A DNA stretch of 64,000 nt, from NCBI GenBank assembly GCA_028622995.1, contig JAJQJQ010000025.1, positions 1,984,001 to 2,048,000 of the forward strand, written 5' to 3'. A model generated the notes under the pieces. The model was not told where the DNA came from. It did not search any database and was given only the letters and a program-made list of their open reading frames with translations. This stretch comes from Panagrolaimus kolymaensis. Lineage: Eukaryota > Nematoda > Chromadorea > Rhabditida > Panagrolaimidae. Position numbers and translations under genes: made by a program. Below, in pieces: positions 37,230 to 47,690 of this stretch. Position 1 is the first letter of the stretch. Every line of letters starts with the position of its first letter.

Positions 37230-37613
37230 TTTATTATCAGAAAAAAGGTTGACAATATTTTCGTAAAAATTTAAGTGCGAGAAATTTTTTTGATTTAGCT
37301 TTCATTAGACTCTGCACGCCAGAAAAGTAAAAAATTTGTCATTTTAAAAAATTAATTAAAACTTATGAAATTTTGCTTTGTTTTCTTTTTTCTTTATATT
37401 ATCTGTTATATTTTACTTTCGCCCTAAATAAATTGCAACGACAGCCAAAAGTAGGACCAGTCTATCGAACTATAAATACTCATTTTCATTTCTGTGTTAC
37501 TGTACATTCTCGAGTAATTACAAATGTTAGATCATCACAGGTTCATATATTTATTTATGATCAACTAATTACAGCCAATAGTGTCGTTGAAAAGCATAGA
37601 AGAAGTAAAAAAT
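37230..37613. other. Intergenic, no gene seen
   Basis: Spacer between the FBX-12 start and the EFC-1 stop. A plus-strand open frame at 37373-37672 is antisense to EFC-1 and not coding. Confidence 0.4.
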
Positions 37614-38118
37614 TTAAATTCCAATTTCATTTTTTTCAAGAAAACCATCTCGATTTTTATCCATTTCAATGAACCATCCAACGTCTTGTTCAAGCATAGT
37701 TGAATTATGGCCATGGTTTACAAGATATTTATAAGCTTCAAACTTGCTTATTTTTCCATCCAAATCTTTATCAGCTTCATCAAAATTTAATCCGCTTGAA
37801 CTTTTTTTATGTAAACATGTGGGACCGCGACATATGCCATCACAGTTACAACAAAATCTAAATTAAGTGTCAAAAATTTATTTTCCATTATATTTTCTTG
37901 GTTTTGTTTAAAAAAAAACACTTACACATTGCATCGACCTGTTGCACAACAACCATATGGACTCATGTTGTCTGGACAGCAAAGAGCTTCAAACTTAAAA
38001 ACCATTTTTTTTTAGGCTGAAATTTTTAACTATTTTTTAAAGCACTTACCATTTCAATGTTCATTAAAACAATGAATGCAACAACAAAAAAGGCAAAAAT
38101 TGATTTATAGGAAACCAT
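37614..38118 (-). CDS. EFC-1: small secreted ten-cysteine protein with two EF-hands
   Basis: Exons (minus) 38118-38050, 37993-37926 and 37857-37614 give 126 residues. The first exon is a signal peptide (MVSYKSIFAFFVVAFIVLMN). The next two carry ten cysteines: LCC, GCCATGRCNVFCCNCDGIC and one more. Two canonical 12-residue EF-hand loops follow, DKDLDGKISKFE and DKNRDGFLEKNE, and the protein ends in NEIGI. Calcium binding is well supported by the loops; the cysteine module resembles nothing I can name. Compared with EFC-2, the intron after the cysteine module is missing. EFC-1 and a plus-strand EF-hand relic are divergent neighbours. Function unknown; a secreted calcium-binding protein is the safest description. 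Confidence 0.85.
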
Positions 38119-38269
38119 TATTTTCCTGAAAAATATTATTTTAAAATTATGAGGTTTTGCTATTTAGGATTTAGAGGGCTGAAATCTGACAAGCAATAAG
38201 ATGAAATTTTTAATATTAAAAAAGGTTTTTAAACATGATAAAGAAAAATATATTAATGTTTTTTAGCGA

Positions 38270-38526
38270 GCTTCCATTATGAAAGGAGGGAAAAATCTTT
38301 AAAGTATTAAAGTGTCTGCATAATAAATTTTAAAAAGTGTTATGTTTTCTATTAACTTTCCCATATTATTACAGAATTGGAAATAAAGTTTTTGTTATTT
38401 TTGTCAGAGGCCATTAAATTTCTTCGGAACCATGGACACAATTCCATAGTTCTTGAACAAAACTACAAATGATTTACAAATATCGACATAATTGGAAATG
38501 GTTTACTTGAGAAAATTGAAATTTGA
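38270..38526 (+). pseudogene. Relic of an EF-hand/Cys-rich gene (upstream block joined to last exon)
   Basis: The 38270-38400 part matches the conserved block upstream of EFC-3 (41730-41875) and EFC-4 (46600-46745). Directly after it comes the coding end of a family member (EAIKFLGNHGHNS, LEQNYK, NGLLEKIEI) with a stop at 38524-38526. The signal peptide, cysteine exons and first EF loop are deleted. TGA and frame changes occur in the remaining part, so this is a dead copy. Confidence 0.75.
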
Positions 38527-38778
38527 ATTAAATTTACCAAACAATTGAATAATAAATTTACTAAATAAAAAATAACTTAATTTTCTTCTTAACAAAAGCT
38601 ATACATTAGATTTTTTATAAGTTGTACCGGTAAAAGTTATTCCTGTCTTAATTCCGTATTTACAAGACAAGAAAAATAATTCTTTTTTTGTTTCAATAAA
38701 AAAAATGAAAACTAATTTTTATAAATTGTTTTTACATATAAATAAATTGCAAGTAAAAAAGATATCAAAAAAAATTTA

Positions 38779-40570
38779 TTATAAGAGAGAAGCTTTTTGA
38801 CAATGATATTGATCGCTTACATCAGTAAAGTGAGACAATAATCTCCAACCATGTTTTTCTATTGGAATAATTTCACACCATTTACATAAGGGTATCTCAA
38901 ATGGTGGTTCCTGAATAACTAATTTAAGTATATTTCGACGCTGTGGATTTTTTTCTTTTAAAGCTTCTTGAATTGCTTTATAATCAAAATTCCAATTGAA
39001 AGTGAATTCAAGATGGGTAAGAGACTGAAAAACAAAAAATATTTTTTGTATTTATTTTCTCTTATTTATCATTCTAAAATTTAATTTACGTTGCATTCAG
39101 TTAAAAGTGACTTGATTATATCTGCTCTCATATCCATACAGTCGGTAATGGCTAAATACTAAAAACATAAAAGTTAAAAATTAAAAAAGATACAAATTTA
39201 CTTTAATTTGGCATTTCTGAACCAATTCAACCGCGGAGTCAAGATTATTGCAATCTTGAAAATGACAATATTTTAAAGAGGAACAATTTTTTAAGATTTC
39301 TAAAATATTAATTTGTGTTCGTTGAGAAAATTTTATATCCAATGCTTTAAGCTTTCTGCAAGAACTTAAGGTTTTCAATGTTTCAATATTAATCAAATCG
39401 TGTTCAGAACCCAGATGAATCATTTCTAAATTTTTTAAATTTGAAAAGTCCAAAAATTTTTCATTCACTCTTGAAATATCCAAATACTTTAATTTCTCAA
39501 ATTTATAAAGCCATTCATTAAAATCTTGAAATTCTTCATTATAATCCAACACTAATGTTTCTAAATTTTTAACCTTGGAACTTAGAAGATTCATCGCATC
39601 TGAAGTAATTTGAAAACATTGAACAATATTAAGATATCGAAGTTGAGTTGGAATATGAGCAAAGCAAGTAGAACCTTCAAGTGCTTCATTGCTCGAAGTA
39701 TTTAAATATTTGATATTTGGACATTTAAGAAAAATTTCTTTAAGACCTTCTTCCAATTCTGTTAGAGAATCAGAAGTGTCGTCTAAAGAATTTTCTAATG
39801 AAATTTCTTCCAAAAGTGGGCAATATTTTGCAATATTAAATAAATCGATTCTGTTTAAATATACAAAGGACAAATCAATGGTTAATAGTTGAGGAGTCAA
39901 GAAAAATAGCGAAGAAATTCGCTCCTTTTCATCCCAAATATTTTTTTGATAAGCCGAAAGATCAACATAATATATGTTTGCACGAGAAAAAATTAATTTA
40001 ATCTAAAACATTAAGCTTTCAAAATATGATAATTTTGAAAACAAATTCATACTTGTTTATTCGTAATTCTCGGTGTTTTAGGAAAAAAATGGCTTCTATA
40101 TTTATTCTTAGTAAAATATGACTTTTCATGCAATTGATTAATGGCTTCAAAACTTAATCTATGTTTTTTGGGCCATACAAGATTCAATATAACTTCTCGA
40201 AGCTGTTTATTTACGCATTCAAGTTTGAAAAGATCGTCGAATGTGACTTTTCCCAGGATTTTAACCTTAAAAGCAAGCCTCTTTTTAAAATATATATTTT
40301 TATTAAAACCAAAATCAACTAACTAATATTTCGTTTGGAAGATTTGTTAATAAAATTGATAGTTGAAACGGTTTTTCTTCTTCTGGCGCTGATGAAATTT
40401 GTGTTTTAGATTGTTTTGGAGCAACCTGAAACAATCAAAAATTCATTTTCAAAATTTAAAGTTCATTATTTTACCAAAGAATTTGTAATTTCTCTATTTT
40501 TACATCCGCGCTTCAAATATGACATGGTACGATTTCCAGAAGATAGATCCATTCCATTATTTACAGACAT
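38779..40570 (-). CDS. FBX-13: F-box/LRR protein with basic N-terminal exon
   Basis: Exons (minus) 40570-40475, 40425-40324, 40265-40053, 40002-39202, 39158-39090 and 39024-38779 give 508 residues. The leader has YLKRGCKN; the F-box reads LLTNLPNEIL then VKILGKVTFDDLFKLECVNK. The LRR exon reads IKLIFSRANIYYVDLSAY, CPLLEEISLENSL and CPNIKYLNTSSN, ending CQIK. The last exon has RRNILKLVIQE, LCKWCEIIPIE and LSHFTDVSDQYH. The donor after LPNEIL reads GTTAGT and the acceptor before the F-box exon is weak (CTTTTAAG), but frame is kept throughout. It is the F-box member of the compound unit with EFC-1 and the relic at 38270. Confidence 0.85.
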
Positions 40571-40960
40571 GTTTGAGAATTAATTGTTTATGCTCCAGCA
40601 TGAAATTTGCTAATATCTTTGCTTTTGAAAAATGTTTCAATAATTTTGTTTTTCTTCAAGAAAACAAACCTTTCTTGACGCCAAACGCCAAAAAAACAAA
40701 AAAATATATTTCAAAAAACATTGAAAAAATAAAGAAACAAATTTTTGGTACTTTTTTTAAATTTCCTATTTAAGTGATTTTTTCCTATAAGTAAAAATAT
40801 TGATTATAACTTATAAGAAATCTTTTTTCAGTTTCTTTTTTTACAAGGTTTTGGCACTAACTCGAAGTGTTTTTTAAACAATACTTTTACAATGATATTT
40901 TTTATGTGTAGATAAACGATTACAATCGACTTTTGTTAAAATGCATTAAACAAAACTTGT
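40571..40960. other. Intergenic, no gene seen
   Basis: Spacer between the FBX-13 start and the EFC-2 stop; AT-rich, with no recognisable element. Confidence 0.4.
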
Positions 40961-41554
40961 TTAAATTCCAATTTCATTTTTTTCAAGAAAGCCATCTCGG
41001 TTTTTATCCATTTCAACGAACCATCCAACGTCTTGTTCAAGCGTTGTTTCATTGTGGCCCTGATTTACAAGATATTTAATAGCTTCGGGTCCGCTTATTT
41101 TTCCATCCAAATCTGTATCAGCTTCATCAAAATTTAATTCCGCATAGCTTTTATGAGAAAGGGTCAATTTTGAGGCTAAAATTTTTTTATTTTTATTAAA
41201 TTTTTTAAAGCTTTTTTTAAATTAAAAGCTTACAATCACCACAGGTGGCAGGAAGACATTCACCATCACAGTTACAGCATAATCTAAAAAAAGTGTCATC
41301 AAAAACTTATTTTTCATTTATCTTTTATTATTTAAAAAAAATACTTACATATTGCATGCACCTGTTGCGCAACATCCAAATGGTACATGAACATTTGGTG
41401 GGCAACAAAGTGCTTGGGACTAAAAAAGTATTCATCTTTTTGTATATTTTTAAATGTGAGATTATTAATTGTTTTAAGCACCTACCATTTGGATGTTCAT
41501 TAAAACAACGAAAGAAACAGCAAAAAAGACAAAAATTGATTTATTAGAAACCAT
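40961..41554 (-). CDS. EFC-2: small secreted ten-cysteine protein with two EF-hands
   Basis: Exons (minus) 41554-41486, 41419-41349, 41283-41234 and 41175-40961 give 134 residues. The signal peptide MVSNKSIFVFFAVSFVVLMN is close to that of EFC-1. The cysteine module has LCC, GCCATGACNMLCCNCDGEC and TC, ten in all. EF loops are DTDLDGKISGPE and DKNRDGFLEKNE. The end NEIGI is identical across the family. It is transcribed away from EFC-3 across a spacer of about 610 bases. All four exons join in frame. Confidence 0.85.
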
Positions 41555-42166
41555 GATTTCCTGAAAATATTTTAAAATTATGAATTTTATTATTTAAGAT
41601 TTAAAGAACTGAAGTCTATGAAGCAAAAATAAATAAAATTTAGTAATATTTATACAATTTTTAAAAGTGTTTTTAAATTTTGTAAAAAATAATATAGAAT
41701 TAATACACGAATGCATTTTAGCAAGCTTGCGATATGGAAGGAGGATGGAAACGCCTTTAAAGCAGCATTAAATTGTCTGTATAATAAATTTTAAAAACTA
41801 TTGTGTATTTTTTCTTTATTGCTTCCAAAATTATTATAAAGTTTCAAAATAAAGCTTTTGTTATTTTTGGTTGTTGATGTTGGAAAATTAAAAAGATAGA
41901 AATAACAAAGATAATTGAATATATTTTTATTTAAAGCAACCAAAGCTTTTGTAAAAAAAAGATGATGTTTTTTTGATAATAATAAACAGTCCTGTCTTCT
42001 TTAAAAAAGAAACCATTATAATTGCATTTTCAATCTATCAAAAAATCCTAAAATTCTGTTTCGTGTCTTTTTTCTTCTTTCAAAAAACCATCGAAATCCT
42101 AAAAAATTTAAAGGAATAAAATCTTTTTATTTATAATTAATTATAGCTGGCTTTTCTAGAACAAAA
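41555..42166. other. Divergent spacer between EFC-2 and EFC-3 with a conserved block
   Basis: The part at 41730-41875 (around GGAAGGAGGATGGAAACGC, then CTGTATAATAAA and a TGTTATTTTT stretch) is homologous to 38270-38400 and 46600-46745. Because it lies in the same orientation upstream of EFC-3 and EFC-4, it is probably their promoter region. Confidence 0.5.
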
Positions 42167-42754
42167 ATGTTGTGTAATAATTTTGTCTTCGCCACTTGCG
42201 CAATTGCACTTTTAATGTTGATGAACATGCCTACGGTAAAAGCTGAAGAAAAAAAAAGAAGTTTTTTGATTTATATTAGAAATTTTTTTTTCAGTCTAAT
42301 GCATTTTGTTGCATTGAATGGGTATTTGGATTTGGATCGGGAGCAGATTTGTTTTGTTGTGGAGACTGTAATGTGTAAGTTTTTTTTCTTTCGAAAAAAA
42401 AAGTTTAAAAAAATTCTTAATGAATTAATTGAATTTGTTTATAGCTTTTGTTGTGATTGTAAGGAATCATGCCGATGCGGTGGAAGTAAGTTTAAATATT
42501 TAGAAAAAGAAAAAAATATTTTCACTGTAAACTTTTATTTTTCAGACCGCCGGATAACTAATAATAGCTCGACGTGATTAAATTTCAACGATGTTGATAC
42601 AGATTTGGGTGGGAAAATTAACCAAACTGAAGCCATTTATTTTCTTGGGAACCATGGCTATAATTCAACTTTGCTTGAACAAGACACCAAATGGTTTACA
42701 GACATGGATAAAGATGGAGATGGTTTCCTTGATAGCAGTGAAATTGGCATTTAA
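42167..42754 (+). pseudogene. EFC-3: ten-cysteine/EF-hand gene with an in-frame stop
   Basis: The exon plan matches EFC-4: signal peptide exon 42167-42235 (MLCNNFVFATCAIALLMLMN), a cysteine exon (FCCIEWVFGFGSGADLFCC), a short exon (VFCCDCKESCRCGG) and the EF-hand exon to the stop at 42752-42754. In the last exon TGA at 42575-42577 stands where relatives have GGA (SSSGLNF or SSGFNF), so the protein would stop before both EF-hands. After it the frame is open to the end. The first EF loop has Gly in place of the fifth-position Asp (DTDLGGKINQTE); the second is intact (DKDGDGFLDSSE). A secreted cysteine-only product is possible; a recent pseudogene is more likely. Confidence 0.8.
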
Positions 42755-42994
42755 AGTTTACCTTTGTTGTTTATGCATTTCAAATGCATTGTTAATAAAC
42801 TTTATATCATTTTGCTATCAATGAAACAAATCTTTAAAATTTGTTAACTATAAAACTCTTTTTTTTCACTTTTTTATTTCGCGTCAGATACAAAATTTTA
42901 AATAACAAAAATATAAAATAAATAAATGAAATTATTTTCTTTTGCATTTTTGATTTTATCGTAGAAGAATGTAAAGGCCATAGTGTAAGCATCA

Positions 42995-44759
42995 TCAAAA
43001 TCCGTTATTTAATTGTGAGCTTTTTTCAATATGATATTGTTTTTTAATATTGGTAAAATGTTTAAAGAATTGTCCACCATATATTCTGACTTGATAAACT
43101 TCAAGCCATTTACAAATTGGTAATGGAAATGGAGACATATTCAATGCCAATTTAAGAATATTGTTACGATGTGGATTTTCTTCTTTTAAACACTGTTCAA
43201 TAACTTTATTTATTTCATACGGGTACTCGATGATTTCAAGATGAGTAAGAGACTTAAAACTATTCTCATCCATGTTAAATAAAACAAATAACTTACAGTG
43301 TATTCAATTAAAAGGGAACGCGTAATTTCGGGATTAATAGCTTTAATATTACCGATCGCTAAATACTAAAAAATAAATTGAATGTATTAAAAAAAGCGAT
43401 AAAAAACATTAAAAAATTACTTTAAGTTGTCGGTGCTGAACAAAATCAATAAGTTGAGTAAAATTTGAGAATCCACGAAGATAACAATATTCTAAAGCTT
43501 GACAGTCTTTAAATATTTCGAATAGATTAATATCAAAATTATATGGAAAAAAAATTTCAACAGCTTTTAGCTTTGGACAAAACCTTAAAGTATGCAGAGC
43601 TTCAACGTTAAAGGATTTCTTATCATTAAAATGCAAGCTAAGCATTTCCAATTCTTTTAAATTTGAAAAATCCCAAATTATTTCATTAGAAATGTGGGAA
43701 ATATCGAGAAATTTTAACTTTGCAAAATTGGATATCCAAGTATTAAAATCAGGAATTTTAAGATAAAGATAATCCATAAATAATGTTTCCAAATGTTTAG
43801 CTCTTGCAGCAACAAGATTCAAAGTGGCTAAAGTGACACCGCAAAAATAAAGATTTAAATATCTAAGTTGATTAGGAATAGTAACGACGTTTATACGCAG
43901 ATATCTATTATCAGAAAGATCGAGATATTTAATATTTGGACATTTAATAAATATTTGTGTAAGTCCATCGCCGCATTCATCTTTTTTTAAAGAACTATTC
44001 AGGCATAATTCTTCTAATAAAGGGCAATACTTAGCGATATTAATTAAGTCGCTTTTATATAATATTATGTAAGTTGCATTAAGGCTTATTAGTTGTGGAG
44101 TCATAGAAAATAGCGAAGAAATTTGCTCATCAGGATGCGAAAAATTTGTATGAAAAATAGAAAGATCTGCATGGTGAATGACTGTTCGAGAAAAGAGGGC
44201 TTTAATCTAAATTTAAGAATTATTTTTGAAAAAAATTAAACAAAAATTTACTGAATTGATTATGATTTTAGCTGGTTTATTAACTAATTCGGTTTTATTT
44301 TCATAAATAGTAATAAGTTTTTGTTCAGTTAATGGAGGAATGACATTTTTGTTTAATTTATGTATATTTGGAAATACACGTTTTTCGATAACATCCCGGA
44401 ATTTTTTATTAACTTTTTGAAGATTTAATAAATCTTCGAATGAGACACGAGCCATGATATTTAACTAAAGAAATAATCTTGCATATAATTTTAATAACCG
44501 TTAACAACTCACTAATATTTCATTTGGAACGTCTGTTAATTGATCTTTTCGATGAATAACTGATTCATTTTCTTCTGCCACAGATGAAGTTCGGTTTTTA
44601 GACTTTTTGGAGCACTCTAAAATAAGCAAAATAATTACAAAAATAAATCTGAAATAATTTCACCAATGGAAATGCAGCTCCACAGTTAAAGCATTTGCGC
44701 TTCAAATAATCTTTGCCAGAATTATATGAAGATAGATTATCCATATTCATTTCAGACAT
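42995..44759 (-). CDS. FBX-14: F-box/LRR protein, exon 2 frame kept by a shifted acceptor
   Basis: Exons (minus) 44759-44664, 44614-44513, 44464-44252, 44206-43421, 43365-43297 and 43252-42995 give 507 residues. The leader has KDYLKRKCFNCG; the F-box reads QLTDVPNEIL then LNIMARVSFEDLLNLQKVNK. The LRR exon starts IKALFSRTVIHHADLSIF. The tail has RNNILKLAL, ICKWLEVYQV (Leu replaces the usual Cys) and FKHFTNIKKQYH. Relative to FBX-13, exon 2 has lost one base in the CCAAAAAG run. The usual acceptor (exon from 44616) would lead to a stop, but an AG two bases further (exon from 44614) restores frame. It lies tail to tail with EFC-3. Confidence 0.75.
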
Positions 44760-45397
44760 TCTTGAAAACAGTGTCTTATGAATTAAAACAACATGCAAAT
44801 TGAAATAAAGCAAACTATTTAATTTTTATTTTTATTTCATTCACTCCTCTTTTACAAGCATATAAAAAGTATAGCCGCCCCATAAATTTTTAACTATCAA
44901 CAGCCCCGTTTCTCAAAAAAGAAAATAACTCTAGCATTATTTCTTATCAACATACATCAAAACTAAAATTGATTATAATTGTATTGATTAAACTGTGTGT
45001 TACTTTCATTTTTTCTTTAAATTAGTAGTTGAAAAAAATTATTTTTAAAAAAAATTTTCGCCCATTTTCTTTCTTTTTACATAAAGAATTTTAATCATTT
45101 TCTAGTTCAAAAACTTTAACTTTTCGAATAAAAAATCAAAGAATTAATCTTTATTTTAAAAAAATAAGCAAAAAATTATACAAATATTCCAATAAAACAG
45201 AAAAGGAGAACAATCTTTTGCCATTTATAAAATGCATGAAAAAAAATTGGAGAAAGTTATAAATAGTTAGAAAAAAACCCTTTCAAAAAGTTTCAAAAAG
45301 AGTCTTTGTTGTTAAAATACTTGAACGTTGCTAAACATTTTTATTTTATTTAAAGCCAAATTTTTTTTAAATATTTTTAATTACACAAGAATTACAA
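44760..45397. other. Intergenic, no gene seen
   Basis: Very AT-rich spacer upstream of FBX-14 and downstream of the unidentified gene at 45398. No element recognised. Confidence 0.4.
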
Positions 45398-46203
45398 TCA
45401 TTTTTTCGCATCATAATCCATAACTTCTGTATCACCTGCCATTATTCGAGCTCTAATTAGCGTAAGTTCAGCGATATTTATTGAATAATTATCGCAAAAA
45501 ATAGGTTGACATTCAGGGAATACATCATAAATAATTTTGGGATCATAGTCTACATTTGTATAAAAAATTAATTTTGGATTTTTGTCTACTCCTGAATCCT
45601 TCTTGATTTCCATCAAACTCTTTATTGTTGAAAAATCTAAGTTGCGTGATAATGGTAAATCTTTTATCAATGTTGCATGAGTGTTCGTTCCTTTTTGCCA
45701 TATTTCACAACTTGAATAATAAAATATCCAAATGACATCTCCATTTTGGGGTTTGTATTTTATTGAATAAATTAAATGCAAATAATATAGTGAAGGGGAA
45801 TATTGTTTAATGATTTCAATTTTAAAAAAACCATATTTTTTACTAAATAGTTTAATTTTTTTACACATTTCTTCATCATTTTTATCCCAAATTCTATAAA
45901 TAAAGCTAACACATCCCACTTGACCGCATAAATGATTGATTTGGGTTTGAATTTGTTGAAAAATTTCTTCATATTGATCTATTTGTTTTTTGGCAACTAA
46001 AAATAATTTAAAAAATAGGTACGTTAAATTAAAAATATAGAAGAAAAAAAATTCATACATGAAATAACATTAAAATAAATTATTTTATTTTGACATTCAT
46101 TGTAAGCTGCAATTTTACCATCATATTGATTTATTCCAACATGGTAAACGTCCAAATTAGAGCATACGTGATGGGATGACGACTTAAATAAACGAGAAAG
46201 CAT
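45398..46203 (-). CDS. Unidentified protein, two exons
   Basis: Exons (minus) 46203-46059 and 45996-45398 give 247 residues, with frame kept across the intron. I do not recognise the family. There is no signal peptide. The first part is hydrophilic (YHVGINQYDGKIAAYNECQN), the middle is helical and Lys/Tyr-rich, and the last part has alternating strands and helices (KLIFYTNVDYDPKIIYDVFP, then INIAELTLIRARIMAGD). The ending faintly recalls the end of an Hsp70-type ATPase domain, where a glycine-rich strand is followed by a helix with an AxxxGA motif, but the key glycines are missing. It interrupts the EF-hand/F-box array and has no visible copy in this window. Confidence 0.55.
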
Positions 46204-46918
46204 AATTTTAATTTTTAAAAAAATATAGCATCAATCAGTATTTTATTAATTTTTATTAACATCTGTCTCTATTTTATATATATTATAAGAAATTCTATGA
46301 CGAAGCAATTAGAAATAAAAAAAGCATGATTCATACTCATATCAACAACATTCGCTTACAAAAATACGTAGGTGCCTCTTATCTACATTTTTTATTATTA
46401 TTGTCATAAATGCGTTAGCAAAGTTGTCAACATAAATTGTTTAATTGATTTTTATTTAATTGCTATTGTCATTCTTTTAATGAACATCCAAAAGATAGGT
46501 GCTTTAAAAAATTAATAATCCCAGCCTTAAAAGATTGGAAAAGGTTTTATAAGTGTTATAAAAGAATCTAAAATATGATAAAGAAAAATATATTAATGCT
46601 TTTTAGAAATTTTACAAATTGGAAAGATGAAAACGCATTATAGCATTAAACTGTATAATAAATAAAAAAGTGTTTTTTTTTAAATTGTATTATCGCTTCC
46701 ATTATTATTACAATATTAAATAAACGCTCACTTTTGTTATTTTTTGGTATAAAAAATGAAAAAAGAAATAAAAAAATTAATTGAAAACTTTTATTTAACA
46801 ACGCCATAATATTCGTATAAAAGAATGTTTTTTGATAGCAGAATTCACCTTTTTAAAAATAAAAGTTTAGTAAAAATTTTAGCAAACTAATTTTTAGACT
46901 TTCTTTTTATAAATAATC
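46204..46918. other. Intergenic with the conserved upstream block of EFC-4
   Basis: 46600-46745 matches the blocks at 38270 and 41730 (GAAAAACGC-type core, CTGTATAATAAA, then TTGTTATTTTTTGG). This is probably the promoter region of EFC-4. The rest is AT-rich. Confidence 0.45.
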
Positions 46919-47475
46919 ATGATTAATGACAAATTCGTCTTCGCGACTTATGCAGCGGCAATTTTGATGTTAACTTCCATTCACTTGGCAAAAGTAAAAT
47001 TTTTTTAGATTTAAAATATTTAAAAGATATGTTTTTAGTCTGAATGTTGCTTTGAAATTGCAGTTAGTGCTGGAGGCGGAGTGGGATATGCTTGTTGTTC
47101 AAAAGGATCATGTAACTTGTAAGTTTATTCTTTGTAAAATATTAATGAAAATTGTTAATTAATTTTAAATATTTTTTGTAGCTTTTGTTGTGACTGCACG
47201 GACATATGCCAATGCGGTGAAAGTAAGTTCAAGAAAAAAAAGTTTTAAGCAGCAATTTTTTTCCAGATTATAAACAAATATCTAGTAACTCCTCGGGATT
47301 TAATTTCGACGAAGTTGATAAAGATTTAGATGGAAAAGTAAGCCAATCAGAAGCCATCCAATTTCTTGGGAACCATGGCCATAATTCAACTATGCTTGAG
47401 AACGACGTTGGATGGTTTACAGATATGGATAAAAATGGAGATGGTTTACTTGAAAAAAACGAAATTGGTATTTAA
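46919..47475 (+). CDS. EFC-4: small secreted ten-cysteine protein with two EF-hands
   Basis: Exons 46919-46993, 47039-47118, 47182-47222 and 47267-47475 give 134 residues. The signal peptide is MINDKFVFATYAAAILMLTS. The cysteine module is ECC, then YACCSKGSCNLFCCDCTDIC, then QC (ten cysteines). EF loops are DKDLDGKVSQSE and DKNGDGLLEKNE. The linker GNHGHNSTMLENDVGWF is strongly conserved in the family. This is the intact plus-strand member and the best reference for EFC-3. It lies tail to tail with FBX-15, as EFC-3 does with FBX-14, with homologous spacers. Confidence 0.87.
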
Positions 47476-47690
47476 ACAATTTTTATTTTATGCATTTCAA
47501 AGACATTCATAATAAACTTTATATATTTTTGCATTCAATGAAACGAATCTTTAAAATTTCTTAACTTAATGCTTTTTTTGATTATTTGTCACATTTTTAT
47601 TTCGGGTTAGATACAAAATTTTAAATAACACAAATATAAAATATTATACATAAATGAATAAAATCTTTTTCTTTTGTTTTTTCTATAATT

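Noticed and set aside
37373..37672. Plus-strand 99-residue frame
   Set aside because: Antisense to EFC-1, which has clear EF-hand loops on the minus strand.
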